DNA of 64,000 bases from positions 5,146,001 to 5,210,000 of the forward strand of contig NZ_CP186274.1 of the NCBI RefSeq assembly GCF_049331405.1. The letters are read 5' to 3'. Within the stretch, counting starts at the first letter, position 1. The number at the start of each line of letters is the position of its first letter. The notes under the pieces were generated by a model. It made no database searches, was not told the origin of the DNA, and saw only the letters and a list, made by a program, of their open reading frames with translations. The position numbers and the translations under genes are program-made. Shown piece by piece: positions 55,420-64,000 of this stretch. This DNA comes from PoT sp049331405 (GTDB lineage Bacteria; Planctomycetota; Planctomycetia; Isosphaerales; Isosphaeraceae).

Positions 55420-55465
55420 ACGCCCTACGATGCTCCAAATTATCAATTGGAGCGACGTAGGGCGT
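55420..55465. terminator. Bidirectional hairpin terminator between convergent genes
   Basis: Outer arms acgccctacg / cgtagggcgt, inner arms gctccaa / ttggagc, a 2x2 internal mismatch and an 8-base AT-rich loop. It lies between the MarR stop (55384) and the SDR stop (55472) and can serve both strands. Confidence 0.85.
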
Positions 55466-55471
55466 AGGGCG

Positions 55472-56206
55472 TCAGAGCTGGGCCAGGCCGCCGTCGACGG
55501 CGACTTCGCTGGCGGTCATGAAACTGCTGTCCGAGGATGCAAGAAAGGCTGCCACGGCCCCGATCTCCGCCGGATCGGCCATGCGCTGTAGCGGAGTCAT
55601 CGAGGCGTAGACCTTCTGGCCCTCCTCGCCGAGCGCCTCCTTCGCGAGTTCGGTCGCCGTCGCCCCTGGCGACAGAACATTGACGCGGATGCCGGTGCCC
55701 TTCAGGTCCTCCGCCCAGGTGCGAGCGAGGTTGCGGACCGCCGCCTTGCTCGCGCTGTAGGCGGTCATACCCGGGGCGCCCGTCGTGCCGGCGCTCGATC
55801 CGGTCAGGATGATCGAACCGCCCTGGCCCATCAGCGGCAGAGCCTTCTGGACCGTGAAGATCGTCCCCTTCACGTTGGTATCGAAGGTCTCGTCGATGTG
55901 CTCGGCGGTGATCTTGCCGAGCGCAAGCTGGCTTCCCGCCCCGGCATTGGCGAAGACGATGTCGAGGTTCCCGCGCTCGGCCTTCACCGCCGCGTAGAGT
56001 CGGTCGAGGTCGACCTCATCCGAGACCGAGCCCTTCACCGCGCGGGCATTGGGACCGAGGTCGGCCAAGGCGGCGTCGAGCGCTTCCTGGCGGCGGCCGA
56101 AGATGAAGACGAAGGCTCCCTCCTCGATGAATCGCCTTGCTGCGGCGCGGCCGATGCCGGTGGCGCCGCCCGTGATGACCGCAACCTTGCCTTCGAGCTT
56201 TCCCAT
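55472..56206 (-). CDS. Short-chain dehydrogenase/reductase (classical SDR)
   Basis: 244 aa, normal SDR length. It has the cofactor motif TGGATGIGRAAARR (residues 12-25), NAG (FANAGAGSQLALGK), the catalytic Ser in IILTGSSAGTTGAPG and Y-x3-K in YSASKAAVRNLA, then RVNVLSPGATATEL. The basic FIFGRRQEALDAAL after beta-2 suggests NADP preference. Substrate unknown. Divergent from a TetR regulator with three operator-like palindromes in between, so probably repressed by it. Confidence 0.94.
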   Translation of the reverse strand: MGKLEGKVAVITGGATGIGRAAARRFIEEGAFVFIFGRRQEALDAALADLGPNARAVKGSVSDEVDLDRLYAAVKAERGNLDIVFANAGAGSQLALGKITAEHIDETFDTNVKGTIFTVQKALPLMGQGGSIILTGSSAGTTGAPGMTAYSASKAAVRNLARTWAEDLKGTGIRVNVLSPGATATELAKEALGEEGQKVYASMTPLQRMADPAEIGAVAAFLASSDSSFMTASEVAVDGGLAQL

Positions 56207-56274
56207 GACTTTTCACCTTTTGGCGTGACGGACAGCATCCCTGTTCCCATCGGAAGCAGGGCGTCGTAAAATAC

Positions 56275-56342
56275 GGATCACTGGTCCGAATCCCAAATTA
56301 CGACATCCGGACCACTGGTCCGAATATACGGACCGGTGGTCC
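56275..56342. promoter_or_regulatory. Three tandem TetR-type operator palindromes
   Basis: Sites at 56275-56287 (ggatcactggtcc), 56309-56321 (ggaccactggtcc, perfect 6-1-6 palindrome) and 56330-56342 (ggaccggtggtcc). They lie between the divergent SDR and TetR genes; spacing is 34 and 21 bp between successive starts. Confidence 0.85.
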
Positions 56343-56359
56343 ATTTGGCAAGGCGCCCC

Positions 56360-56950
56360 ATGCGAGCCGACGCCAGGAAGAATTACAACCGCCTCCTCGC
56401 AGTCGCGCGTGACGTAGTCACCGAGCATGGCGGCGATGCGTCCTTGCGAGATATCGCCCGCCGGGCTGGCGTCGGGTTCACCACGCTGCTTCGCCATTTC
56501 CCAACGCGAGAAGGCTTGTTCGAGGCGTTGCTGCGTACGGATCTGGACGCCTTGACGCAGAGAGCAGGCGAGCTAGAAACGTCGAATCCGCCTGACGAGG
56601 CGCTCGTTTCCTGGTTTCGCGAGATGGTAGCTTTCGTGCAAAGCTATGGCGGAGTTGTCGCCTTGATGGCGAGTGCACATGAGGACCCGGACTCCCCGCT
56701 TTACGCAACATGCGCGGCGGTGCACTCGGCGGGCGCGCGGCTACTGCTCCGTGCCCAGACCGAGGGAACGGCGCGAGCCGACATGGATGGCGGCGACCTG
56801 TTCGCCTTGGTGTCGGCGCTCGGCTGGCTTGTCGGCCAACCCTCGTTCGCGCCACGGGCGAACCATCTCTCTCACCTGATCACGAGCGCCATCCTGATAA
56901 ATCGGTCGGGCAGCGATGTCCAGAAGCAACGTGCTGAATCAGATCGGTGA
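56360..56950 (+). CDS. TetR-family regulator
   Basis: 196 aa from ATG 56360 (AAGG eight bases ahead); the ATG at 56336 lies inside operator 3 and is unlikely. N-terminal HTH: YNRLLAVARDVVTEHGGDAS, LRDIARRAGVGFTTLLRHFP and TREGLFEALLRTDLDALTQR, typical of TetR proteins. The C-terminal helical ligand-binding part (SWFREMVAFVQSYGGVVALM and following) fits the TetR_C class common in repressors of SDR genes. Expected to repress itself and the SDR gene. Confidence 0.93.
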   Translation: MRADARKNYNRLLAVARDVVTEHGGDASLRDIARRAGVGFTTLLRHFPTREGLFEALLRTDLDALTQRAGELETSNPPDEALVSWFREMVAFVQSYGGVVALMASAHEDPDSPLYATCAAVHSAGARLLLRAQTEGTARADMDGGDLFALVSALGWLVGQPSFAPRANHLSHLITSAILINRSGSDVQKQRAESDR

Positions 56951-57247
56951 TTAGAAGTTCAACGGCACTCGTTTTTAGGAGCACACGCCTCCTTTTGCAT
57001 CGAAACTTATTATAAGTGTCTATGCAACCGGACGCCCACGTTGGCGTCCGATCTCCCAAGATACTCCGCCGCCGCCCACAGTTGCGGCCTACTGCCGACC
57101 CAGGCTCTGCTCGGTCATCGGTCTCGTGTTCGTGTAAGTTCTCGCAGCAAACCGAGCAACGGGTTCACACGCGACGGCCACGAAGGCGGTAGACGGCCCG
57201 GCAGCCGTTACGCCGGTTTTCTGTTCCATTGCTACTCACACCCCAAT

Positions 57248-57504
57248 GTGACGCGAGCGCTCGCACGTCACACCAGAGCGTGACGCGCGAGCGCCGGGAC
57301 CTTGCGTGCTCCCGCCTTTCCGAGGCCCAAGGCGTCGGGGCCGGGCCACATTCGCAGGGTTGCAAACATGGCCAAGGTGAGGCCACTTGAGAGCTTACGA
57401 CGATCCGCACCGCGTCGGGTTCGAGGGCATCACATGAGCGTCACGCACCCTCATGCGTCACGCGTGATGCATCACGGTCGCAGCGTGACGCGTCACGCCG
57501 TCAC
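57248..57504. repeat. Cluster of eight GTGACG/CGTCAC motifs
   Basis: Motifs at 57248, 57266, 57280, 57439, 57456, 57485, 57491 and 57499 (first base), in both orientations, with interleaved palindromes such as gcgagcgctcgc and gtgacgcgtcac. Spacing is uneven, so it is not a CRISPR-like or simple tandem array. Confidence 0.6.
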
Positions 57505-57821
57505 GCGCTCGCGAGCGCTCGGGTGCGACGCGAGCGGCCCGCCGCAGGCCGGGCTGGGGACTTTGGAGGCTCCGTTCATTGGACCGACAGGCGCTCAGCT
57601 CGGCAACTCCTGCCGCCGGAGGCCACCGTCGCTACCCGGTTCGACGATTTAGCCGCCGGGATGATGACGCGGCCCCGGTTGGCTCGTCGTGGCCCTCGCC
57701 TCTCCCGGACCATCGATCCCCCAGATTCCCCCGGACCGGCGGCGGGTTGCCCGCCTCGACGACCGGTCCATCCTGCCGGCACGGAATCGGCTCGCCATCT
57801 TATGCACATGAGCCAGTCGCG

Positions 57822-57890
57822 AAAAATTAACCCGGTTAAAGCTTGCATCACGGGTGCGGACTGTTTCAAATAAGCATGGAAGCAAACTAA
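57822..57890. repeat. Repeated element also found upstream of the first giant gene
   Basis: Matches 28540-28609; conserved ggtgcggac and aaataagcatggaagcaa. Ends about 240 bp before the start of the second giant gene (about 335 bp in the first). Confidence 0.6.
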
Positions 57891-58130
57891 ACGCATCAGG
57901 AATCCGGCCTCCCCGGAGTTCCGTCCGTCCCCGAACGGGGTCGCGGACCGGCCGGCGACGGCGTGGACCATTCGCATTCACACCATCGAATGCGAACATG
58001 GAAATCCTATGTAGTGGCGTTGTGCTGACATCGGCGAGGACGCAACCTTGCGACGATGCCGGGCCAATCTCATGTTCGTCGCGAGTTCCCGCTCCCAGAC
58101 CCCCATCCGACGATGCTACGAGGAGGCGAG

Positions 58131-61100
58131 ATGACTCGACCGTTAGCCGAGGTCCGGGGCCGTAGAAAGTCGACCCGCAGGCGGCCCGATGCGCCGCGAC
58201 AGCTGCTCGGCCCGGAGTTGCTCGAGGAGCGCGTCACGCCGGTTACGGGAATCCAGAGCCTGGCCGGCCTCCTCACCTTCTCCGGGGATTACCACAGCGC
58301 CGGCGGGGACATCGTCTTCGACGGGGACGTCCAGATCGGTGCCTACGTCTCGGAACTTTCCAGCTTCGTCCCCCTGCTGGAGGTCGAGAACGGGGAGGTC
58401 AGTTTCGACCCCGACTCGACCAACAACCCGACGGGCAACTTCGCCTTCACCGGGACCGTCGTGCCCGTCCAGGGCGGCGTCGCCGACACCTCGCTGACGC
58501 TCATGTCGGGGCAGGACGTGACGCTCAACGCGGGCACGATCGTCAACGGGAACTTCTCGCTCCAGAACCCCGTCAAGTACCAATGGGGCAAGGCCGAGTT
58601 CCAGCTCGACTCCGTCTCGCTCACGACGCACGACGGCGGGAGCGTGATCGCCTTCGAGGGGGAGCTGGACGTCACCCTGCCCGGCAAGGGGCCCAACGGG
58701 CAGGGTAATCAGATCAGCGCGTCGTTCAACGCGGGTGACTACCTGTACTACAGCGCCACCGACGGCTTCGAGTTCGGCGGCTTCGCGGTGGGCTTCACGG
58801 GCGGCTTCACGGTGGAGGGCGTGACCCTGCAGGCGAACGGCCTGACGCTCGACATCTCGGATACCGAGGGGGACTTCACGATCTACGGCTCGGCGTCGCT
58901 CAGCACGAGCTCCCCGTCGGGGGACCCAGGAGACACGACGTTCGCGATGGTGAACGTGTCGGTGTCCCTGGGTACGTCGGTCCAGCCCGGCCTCGTCTTC
59001 GAGGATTGGCTGCCGACCAAGGTCAACGTCCAGATCAACGGCGGCTTCGCATTCGGCGGCCTGGACGTCAACACGGAGAAGCGCCCGAACGAGCAGTCCA
59101 GCCTCACCCTCGTCTATCCCGACGCGGAGGGTGACATCGCGCTGAGCGGGAGCGTCGCCCTGAACCTGCAGGCGTTCACGTTCACGGCCAGCCTCGAGGG
59201 CCCCGGGAAGACGACCGGGATCAGGATCGACCCCGATACGGGCGCGATCCAGTTCAAGGGCGGGAGGCTCTCGCTTTCCAACATCGAGCTCGGCGCGTTC
59301 AAGGTCAACAGCGCCTACCTGGTGTTCCAGGAGGGCGATGACAACGGCCTGGATTTCAAGCTCGGGGGCGGTGCCTCCGTCACTCTGCCGAAAGGCCTGA
59401 TGGTCGCGGGTAACTTCCTGTTCGAGTTCGACAACGGGAAGTTCGAACTGCAGGACCTCTCGCTGTCCCTCTCGGGGCTCAACGTCCCGCTGGGGGACAC
59501 GGACATCTTCATCACCTCCTTCTCGGGCTCGCTCGACGGGATCGGCACCCCCAACTGGTCCGTGGCCGGCTCGATCGGGCTGGGCTTCGGGCAGGAGGTC
59601 ACGGTTCAGGGCAAGTCGGTGCGGATCATCGAGGCGGTCGGCGGGTTCACGCTCGACAAGGACGAGCTCGACCTCTACGGCGACGTCGGCGTGGCCGCCT
59701 ACATCGATCCGCAGACCAAGCTCGTCAAGTCGCTCATCGGCACTACGGTAGACGGCGACGTCAAGCTCGGCTGGGGCGACGACACCTATGCGGTCGACAT
59801 CAACGGGTCGTTCGCGGGCGGCCTGTTCACCGTGGGCGGGCATTTCCTCTTCGACAACGGCGCCATCCTCATGACCGCCATGGCCGCCATCGAGGTGCCT
59901 CCCAAGATCCCCATCATCGGCGGCATCCAGCTGGCATCCGCGAATTTCATGTTCAAATACGACCCGAACCTCGGCACCCCGGAAGGGTTCCTCGCCGCCT
60001 GGGTCCACATCGCGATCGTCGGCGACATCGGGTTCAAGTACGACATCTTCAGCGGCGACATCTCGTTTCTGGGCAACAGCGCCGTGGCCGCCCTCGAATC
60101 GGGCCACGACGACGGCCCGACTTACAACACCTACTCGACCACCTTCACCATGCCCGACGGATCGGTGCAGGGCCAGCCGCCGGGCAATACCGGCTTCAAC
60201 TTCATCGCGCGATGGCCGGTGGTCAACGGCGGCAATTATTTCATCACCGTGGCCAACGCGGCCGGCCAGTATCTCACCGACTCGGGGGGCAACCTCTCGG
60301 GGTACATACCGGGCGATGACGGCGCGAATCTCCTGTCGACCTCCTCGAACATCTACCTCGTCGCCCCGCCGGGACAAGGCACGGCCGGTATGCAGCTCAG
60401 CAATTCCATATCCGACCCGCTCCCGGCGGGGACGTATACGTTCTCCCTCCACACCACGGATACCCTCGACCCCAACGCGATCGTCTGGTCGGGCACGCCC
60501 GTCTATACACCCTGGCCGGGCGCCGCCCCCATGAACGACGTGACGTGGGACGGGTCGGTCGGCACGTTCTCCGCCCCCTTCTCCGTCGACTCCGCCTTCG
60601 TCGCGAATACAAAGTCGACGCTCTATTTCACGACGGACTCCTCAGGGTTGGCCACGGGGATCAGCACCGGGGGAGTGAGCGTCGCCATAGGCACGATCGG
60701 TTACGACCCGCATAACGGCGTCCCCCTGGTGTCGGCGACCGTCGATGTGAATAGGTTGGGCCTCGCGGCCGGCCTCTACTATGCCTACTTCGTCATCAAT
60801 GACGGCTACGATGTGCCCTTCACGGCCCCCATCACGGTCGGGGCCTCATTCACGGCCCGGCCTCAGTTGACCGGCACCCTGACCGAGACCGGCGACGGAC
60901 GAAGCAGGCCGCTCTCGGGGTACACCGTCTACATCGATCGGTTGGGCACGGGCAACTTTGCGAACGGCGACCCGATCTCGATCACCGACGCCGACGGGAC
61001 CTTCAACTTCTTCAACACTCCGGACCGGCTGGGCGGCCTCACCCTCGAGCCGGGACAGACCTACTCGGTCGGCGTCGTGATCCCGCCCCAGGGTTTCGTG

Positions 61101-64000
61101 ATGGCGAACGACGGGCCTCCGTTGACCCAGTTCACCTTCAACGGGACCCAATCCGTCGTCAACCTGCAGGTCTGGCAGCAGGCGACCATCGCGGGTCGCG
61201 TGCTGGATGACGGCGACGGCGCCGTGGGCGTGACGGTCTACATCGACTCCAACAATAACGGACAGCTCGACTCGGGCGAGGCCAGCACGGCGACGTTGAA
61301 CGACGGCACCTACGAGTTCATCGGACTGCCGACGCCCTTCGGCATCAACCCGCCGACCGTGATCCGCTACGTGCTCCCGGACGACTACGTGGCCGGCCCG
61401 GGGGCGAATTACTACGACGTCACGGTGTTCCCCGACCCGTATGCGCGCTACGATGGCAACGACTTTCTGATCAACCGGCTGCCGACGATCCAGGGGGTGG
61501 TGACGGGCTACAAGATCGGCGATAGTTCGGGCCCATCGCCGCAGGCGGGATGGACGGTCCAGTTGCTGGACTCGTCGGGCAATGTCGTGGCGACGACGAC
61601 GTCCGACGCCGATGGCCGCTACGAGTTCCAGGGCGTGGCCGCCGGCAGCTATACCATCCAGGAGCAGGTGCCCCAGGGCTGGCGCCAGGTCTCGCCATAC
61701 ACGAGTACTCCGGGCCTGGACACGGCTTGGGACCCTTTTAACGCGGCCGTGTCGGCGGTGGCGGTGGCGGATTTCAACAACGACGGCGACCTCGACCTGG
61801 CCACATTCATCGCCGGTGCGAGCCAGATCGACTATGCCTACGGCAACGGCGACGGGACCTTCGGCCCGGTCATAGCCTATAGTTCGGGCCTCCCGCAGAC
61901 GTCGAACGACCTCCAGACGGGAGACTTCGATGGCGACGGCTACACGGACCTGGCCGTGCTCAACCAAATTGGCGGGGTCACCGTCGTATTCGGCAGCCAA
62001 GGGGGCTTCACGAACTCCGTCGTGGCCTTCGATCCCGTGGCCCAGAATTTCGCCGGAGGGCCCGTCTTCGGCATGGCGGTCGGGGGGGACTTCGGCACGA
62101 GCGGAAACAACTCGACCCTGGGAGTCTACGGCGAGGATCAGGGAGCATTCGGTTTTTATTACAATTATGCAGTCGTCCTCGATTACGCCGGGGGCCAATT
62201 CTGGACGACGGCACAGCTTGCCATACCTTCGGGCGTTTCGGGCTCGTTCCACTCGATCTCGGACCACGCGATGGCCTTCGGCGACCTCAATAATGACGGC
62301 CTGCTCGACCTCTTCGCGAACTTCGGCTACACGCCCGACGATCAGGACGGTGCCCTGATCTTCTACGGCCACGGGGACGGCACCTTCGGCGTTCCCGACG
62401 CTTCACAGAACTACGGCCCGGACCTCACCTTCCCCGTGCCCTCCAACGGCGGCCCGATGGCCCTGGGCGACCTCAATGGCGACGGGATCCTCGACGTCGT
62501 CACGTCCGACTTCAACGGCGCCGCCTCCGACCCTGCCACTTCGAACCTCTACGTCTTCCAGCAGTCCGCCGTGGCCATCTGGATCGGACTCGACGGCAAT
62601 CCCGCCTCGGCGAGCAGCCCGGGCCTTCCCGTCAACGGGCCCTTCAACGGCCGTACGTTCTGGGTGCCCCAGATCGCCATCGCGAACATCGTGGGTGGCG
62701 CCAATCCCGACATCATCCTGGCGGAGTATCCGTACGACTCCGGCAGCGGTCAGACGCTCGTGTATATCAACCAAAATCAGGGCAACCAGCCGAACCAACT
62801 CTCCCAGTTCGGAACCGGCGCCAACCAGTTCTTCTTCAACACCACGGCGAGCGGCTCCAAGACCAACAGCATGGCACTCGGGGACCTCAACAATGACGGC
62901 CAGATCGATGTGGTCCTGGGCGACGCGGCCTACAACGCGGGCTCTCAATACGGAGGCGGGATCTGGACGCAACTCAACACATCCCGGACGGTCCTGACCA
63001 GCCCGTCGGTGTCGGCCGCGCTGGACAACACCTACGAGATCGACTTCAGCAACGTCCAGGCGGGCCAGGTCTCGGGCCAGGTCTACCTGGACGCCAACGG
63101 CAACAATGCGCTGAATGCGGCCGAGAAGGGCCTGCCGGATGTCCGGGTCTTCATCGACCTGAACAGCAACGGCGTGCTCGACCCGGGTGAGCCGGTCACG
63201 ACCACCGACCGCATCGGGTATTACAGCTTCGAGGATCTCGCGCCCGGCATCGCCGGCACGGTGCGTGCCCTCATCGGGGATTCGGCGGAAACCGAGGAGG
63301 TCGTCGGCGGGATCAGCTTCGTCGTGGGCCCCTTCGGCGCCCCTTTGCTCGCCAACGTCGCGGTCACCCCGCGATTGCTCGGGCCGGTGAGCGACGTCGC
63401 CGTCACGGCCGGGCAGACGCTGGGCGTAACCCTCGGCCTGGAGCCCGGCGTGCGCAGGATGCAGCCCGGCCGGCCCGGCATGCTGGTCTTCACGATCGAT
63501 CCCGGTGCACCCGCCGGCCTGGAGGTGGATCCGGCCACCGGGCGGCTCGTCTGGACCCCTGGCGTGTCGCAAACGCCCGGCAACTACCGGGTGACCGTGC
63601 GTGTGATCGATACGAAGGATCCCACGTATACTGACGCCCGGGCCTTCACGATCACCGTGCAGGCTCCGCACGTCACTCCGCCTCCGCCCCCGCCGACCCC
63701 TCCACCGCCCCCGCCGCCGCCCATCGATACCACGCCGCCGCAGGTGGTGAGCCTCGCGCGCTCCGGCTTCGGCTACGCACCGACCTTCCTCGTGCTGACC
63801 TTCAACGAGGCCCTGGATCCGGCCCGAGCCAGGGACGTCGGCAATTACGTGCTGACGACCTTCGCGGGCCGCCGGATCCCGATCGCCCTCGCCTTCTACG
63901 ACGCGGGCTCGACCACCGTCACGCTCGTTCCGGCGCGCCGCCTGCCCCTGGCCCTGCGCTACGTCCTGAAGGTCGACGGCTCGTCGGGCGGCCTGACGAG
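58131..64000 (+). CDS. Giant secreted multidomain surface protein, paralogue (truncated by window end)
   Basis: Start ATG 58131 with GAGGAGG five bases ahead. More than 1950 codons are visible, and no stop was met in the parts I translated. The basic N-terminus has the LExR.TP motif (PELLEERVTPVTGIQ near residue 32). The domain order matches the protein at 28945: beta-rich repeats, SdrD-B-like domains (LSGYTVYIDRLGTGNF, VYIDSNNNGQLDSGE), FG-GAP/VCBS repeats (VAVADFNNDGDLDL, MALGDLNGDGILDV), SdrD-B, putative Ig (VFTIDPGAPAGLEVDPATGR), a Pro-rich linker and a Big_5-like domain cut off by the window end. The rest is clearly diverged from the first gene, but the final 293 bp are identical. Confidence 0.9.
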   Translation, partial: MTRPLAEVRGRRKSTRRRPDAPRQLLGPELLEERVTPVTGIQSLAGLLTFSGDYHSAGGDIVFDGDVQIGAYVSELSSFVPLLEVENGEVSFDPDSTNNPTGNFAFTGTVVPVQGGVADTSLTLMSGQDVTLNAGTIVNGNFSLQNPVKYQWGKAEFQLDSVSLTTHDGGSVIAFEGELDVTLPGKGPNGQGNQISASFNAGDYLYYSATDGFEFGGFAVGFTGGFTVEGVTLQANGLTLDISDTEGDFTIYGSASLSTSSPSGDPGDTTFAMVNVSVSLGTSVQPGLVFEDWLPTKVNVQINGGFAFGGLDVNTEKRPNEQSSLTLVYPDAEGDIALSGSVALNLQAFTFTASLEGPGKTTGIRIDPDTGAIQFKGGRLSLSNIELGAFKVNSAYLVFQEGDDNGLDFKLGGGASVTLPKGLMVAGNFLFEFDNGKFELQDLSLSLSGLNVPLGDTDIFITSFSGSLDGIGTPNWSVAGSIGLGFGQEVTVQGKSVRIIEAVGGFTLDKDELDLYGDVGVAAYIDPQTKLVKSLIGTTVDGDVKLGWGDDTYAVDINGSFAGGLFTVGGHFLFDNGAILMTAMAAIEVPPKIPIIGGIQLASANFMFKYDPNLGTPEGFLAAWVHIAIVGDIGFKYDIFSGDISFLGNSAVAALESGHDDGPTYNTYSTTFTMPDGSVQGQPPGNTGFNFIARWPVVNGGNYFITVANAAGQYLTDSGGNLSGYIPGDDGANLLSTSSNIYLVAPPGQGTAGMQLSNSISDPLPAGTYTFSLHTTDTLDPNAIVWSGTPVYTPWPGAAPMNDVTWDGSVGTFSAPFSVDSAFVANTKSTLYFTTDSSGLATGISTGGVSVAIGTIGYDPHNGVPLVSATVDVNRLGLAAGLYYAYFVINDGYDVPFTAPITVGASFTARPQLTGTLTETGDGRSRPLSGYTVYIDRLGTGNFANGDPISITDADGTFNFFNTPDRLGGLTLEPGQTYSVGVVIPPQGFVMANDGPPLTQFTFNGTQSVVNLQVWQQATIAGRVLDDGDGAVGVTVYIDSNNNGQLDSGEASTATLNDGTYEFIGLPTPFGINPPTVIRYVLPDDYVAGPGANYYDVTVFPDPYARYDGNDFLINRLPTIQGVVTGYKIGDSSGPSPQAGWTVQLLDSSGNVVATTTSDADGRYEFQGVAAGSYTIQEQVPQGWRQVSPYTSTPGLDTAWDPFNAAVSAVAVADFNNDGDLDLATFIAGASQIDYAYGNGDGTFGPVIAYSSGLPQTSNDLQTGDFDGDGYTDLAVLNQIGGVTVVFGSQGGFTNSVVAFDPVAQNFAGGPVFGMAVGGDFGTSGNNSTLGVYGEDQGAFGFYYNYAVVLDYAGGQFWTTAQLAIPSGVSGSFHSISDHAMAFGDLNNDGLLDLFANFGYTPDDQDGALIFYGHGDGTFGVPDASQNYGPDLTFPVPSNGGPMALGDLNGDGILDVVTSDFNGAASDPATSNLYVFQQSAVAIWIGLDGNPASASSPGLPVNGPFNGRTFWVPQIAIANIVGGANPDIILAEYPYDSGSGQTLVYINQNQGNQPNQLSQFGTGANQFFFNTTASGSKTNSMALGDLNNDGQIDVVLGDAAYNAGSQYGGGIWTQLNTSRTVLTSPSVSAALDNTYEIDFSNVQAGQVSGQVYLDANGNNALNAAEKGLPDVRVFIDLNSNGVLDPGEPVTTTDRIGYYSFEDLAPGIAGTVRALIGDSAETEEVVGGISFVVGPFGAPLLANVAVTPRLLGPVSDVAVTAGQTLGVTLGLEPGVRRMQPGRPGMLVFTIDPGAPAGLEVDPATGRLVWTPGVSQTPGNYRVTVRVIDTKDPTYTDARAFTITVQAPHVTPPPPPPTPPPPPPPPIDTTPPQVVSLARSGFGYAPTFLVLTFNEALDPARARDVGNYVLTTFAGRRIPIALAFYDAGSTTVTLVPARRLPLALRYVLKVDGSSGGLT
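63708..64000 (+). repeat. 293-bp tract identical to the first giant gene
   Basis: Counterpart of 34483-34775. Identity begins inside the Pro-rich linker and continues to the window end. Confidence 0.88.

Larger units (their letters stand above)
56951..58130. other. Non-coding region upstream of the second giant gene
   Basis: About 1.2 kb. It contains a cluster of GTGACG/CGTCAC motifs (57248-57504) and a repeat shared with the first giant gene's upstream region (57822-57890). Short ORFs present here have shadow-like composition. GAGGAGG lies at the right end before ATG 58131. Confidence 0.5.

Noticed and set aside
57248..57504. CRISPR array in the GTGACG-rich region
   Set aside because: Motifs are six bases long, occur in both orientations and have irregular spacing; there is no repeat-spacer pattern and no cas gene.

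Overview
The window looks like chromosome from a planctomycete of the Isosphaeraceae type (Singulisphaera/Paludisphaera/Aquisphaera-like). The basis is high GC, two DUF1559 pseudopilin-like proteins with the planctomycete N-terminus (GFTLIELLVVIAIIAVL), a sulfatase directly downstream of one of them, giant surface proteins with an N-terminal LExR.TPA motif, and many IS630/IS5/ISAs1-type transposases. The genus is inference. No rRNA, tRNA or CRISPR array was seen.

Region 1 (1-20584) is a surface polysaccharide locus in decay. On the minus strand are dTDP-rhamnose genes rfbC-rfbB-rfbD-rfbA and, after a 1 kb gap, a Wzx-type flippase. On the plus strand are two glycosyltransferases overlapping by ATGA, a Wzy-type polymerase, an initiating sugar-phosphate transferase and, further on, UDP-glucose dehydrogenase. 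Four key steps are broken: the flippase by an in-frame TGA, rfbD by a frameshift in a G/C run, the polymerase by an intact ISAs1-family element with a 10-bp target duplication, and the sugar transferase by a frameshift. The glycosyltransferase/polymerase/flippase part is visibly AT-richer than the rest, as is usual for acquired serotype loci. Between them lie degenerate transposases, a tandem repeat and a few small unrecognised genes, including one with two tandem winged-helix-like repeats.

Region 2 (20836-25049) is an insertion-sequence nest. It holds an IS630-family element with a probable A7 frameshift, inserted into the terminal CTAG of an ISNCY-like element whose transposase has an in-frame stop, then a 44-bp perfect palindrome made of two abutting IS ends, then an IS5-family element.

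Region 3 (25139-37951) has a DUF1559 gene with a terminator, a truncated receiver domain, an unrecognised 230-aa gene, a 2082-aa secreted multidomain protein, and a divergent DUF1559-sulfatase pair. A paralogue of the giant protein starts at 58131 and runs off the window. Their last shared 293 bp are identical although the rest has diverged, which suggests gene conversion.

Region 4 (40147-49064) is a signalling island. It contains a KaiC-like double ATPase overlapping a hybrid histidine kinase, a receiver-only regulator, a GGDEF-EAL protein, a PAS hybrid kinase and a small HTH protein.

Region 5 (49532-56950) has more broken transposases (IS630, Tn3, IS3 fragments). It also has a minus-strand run of small redox/stress-type genes (F420-reductase-like, NAD-epimerase, SnoaL-like, F420-reductase-like, DoxX) divergent from a MarR regulator with two palindromic operators, and an SDR gene divergent from a TetR regulator with three operator-like palindromes. 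The two divergons meet at a strong bidirectional hairpin terminator. 56951-58130 is non-coding with a cluster of GTGACG motifs, followed by the second giant surface protein gene.
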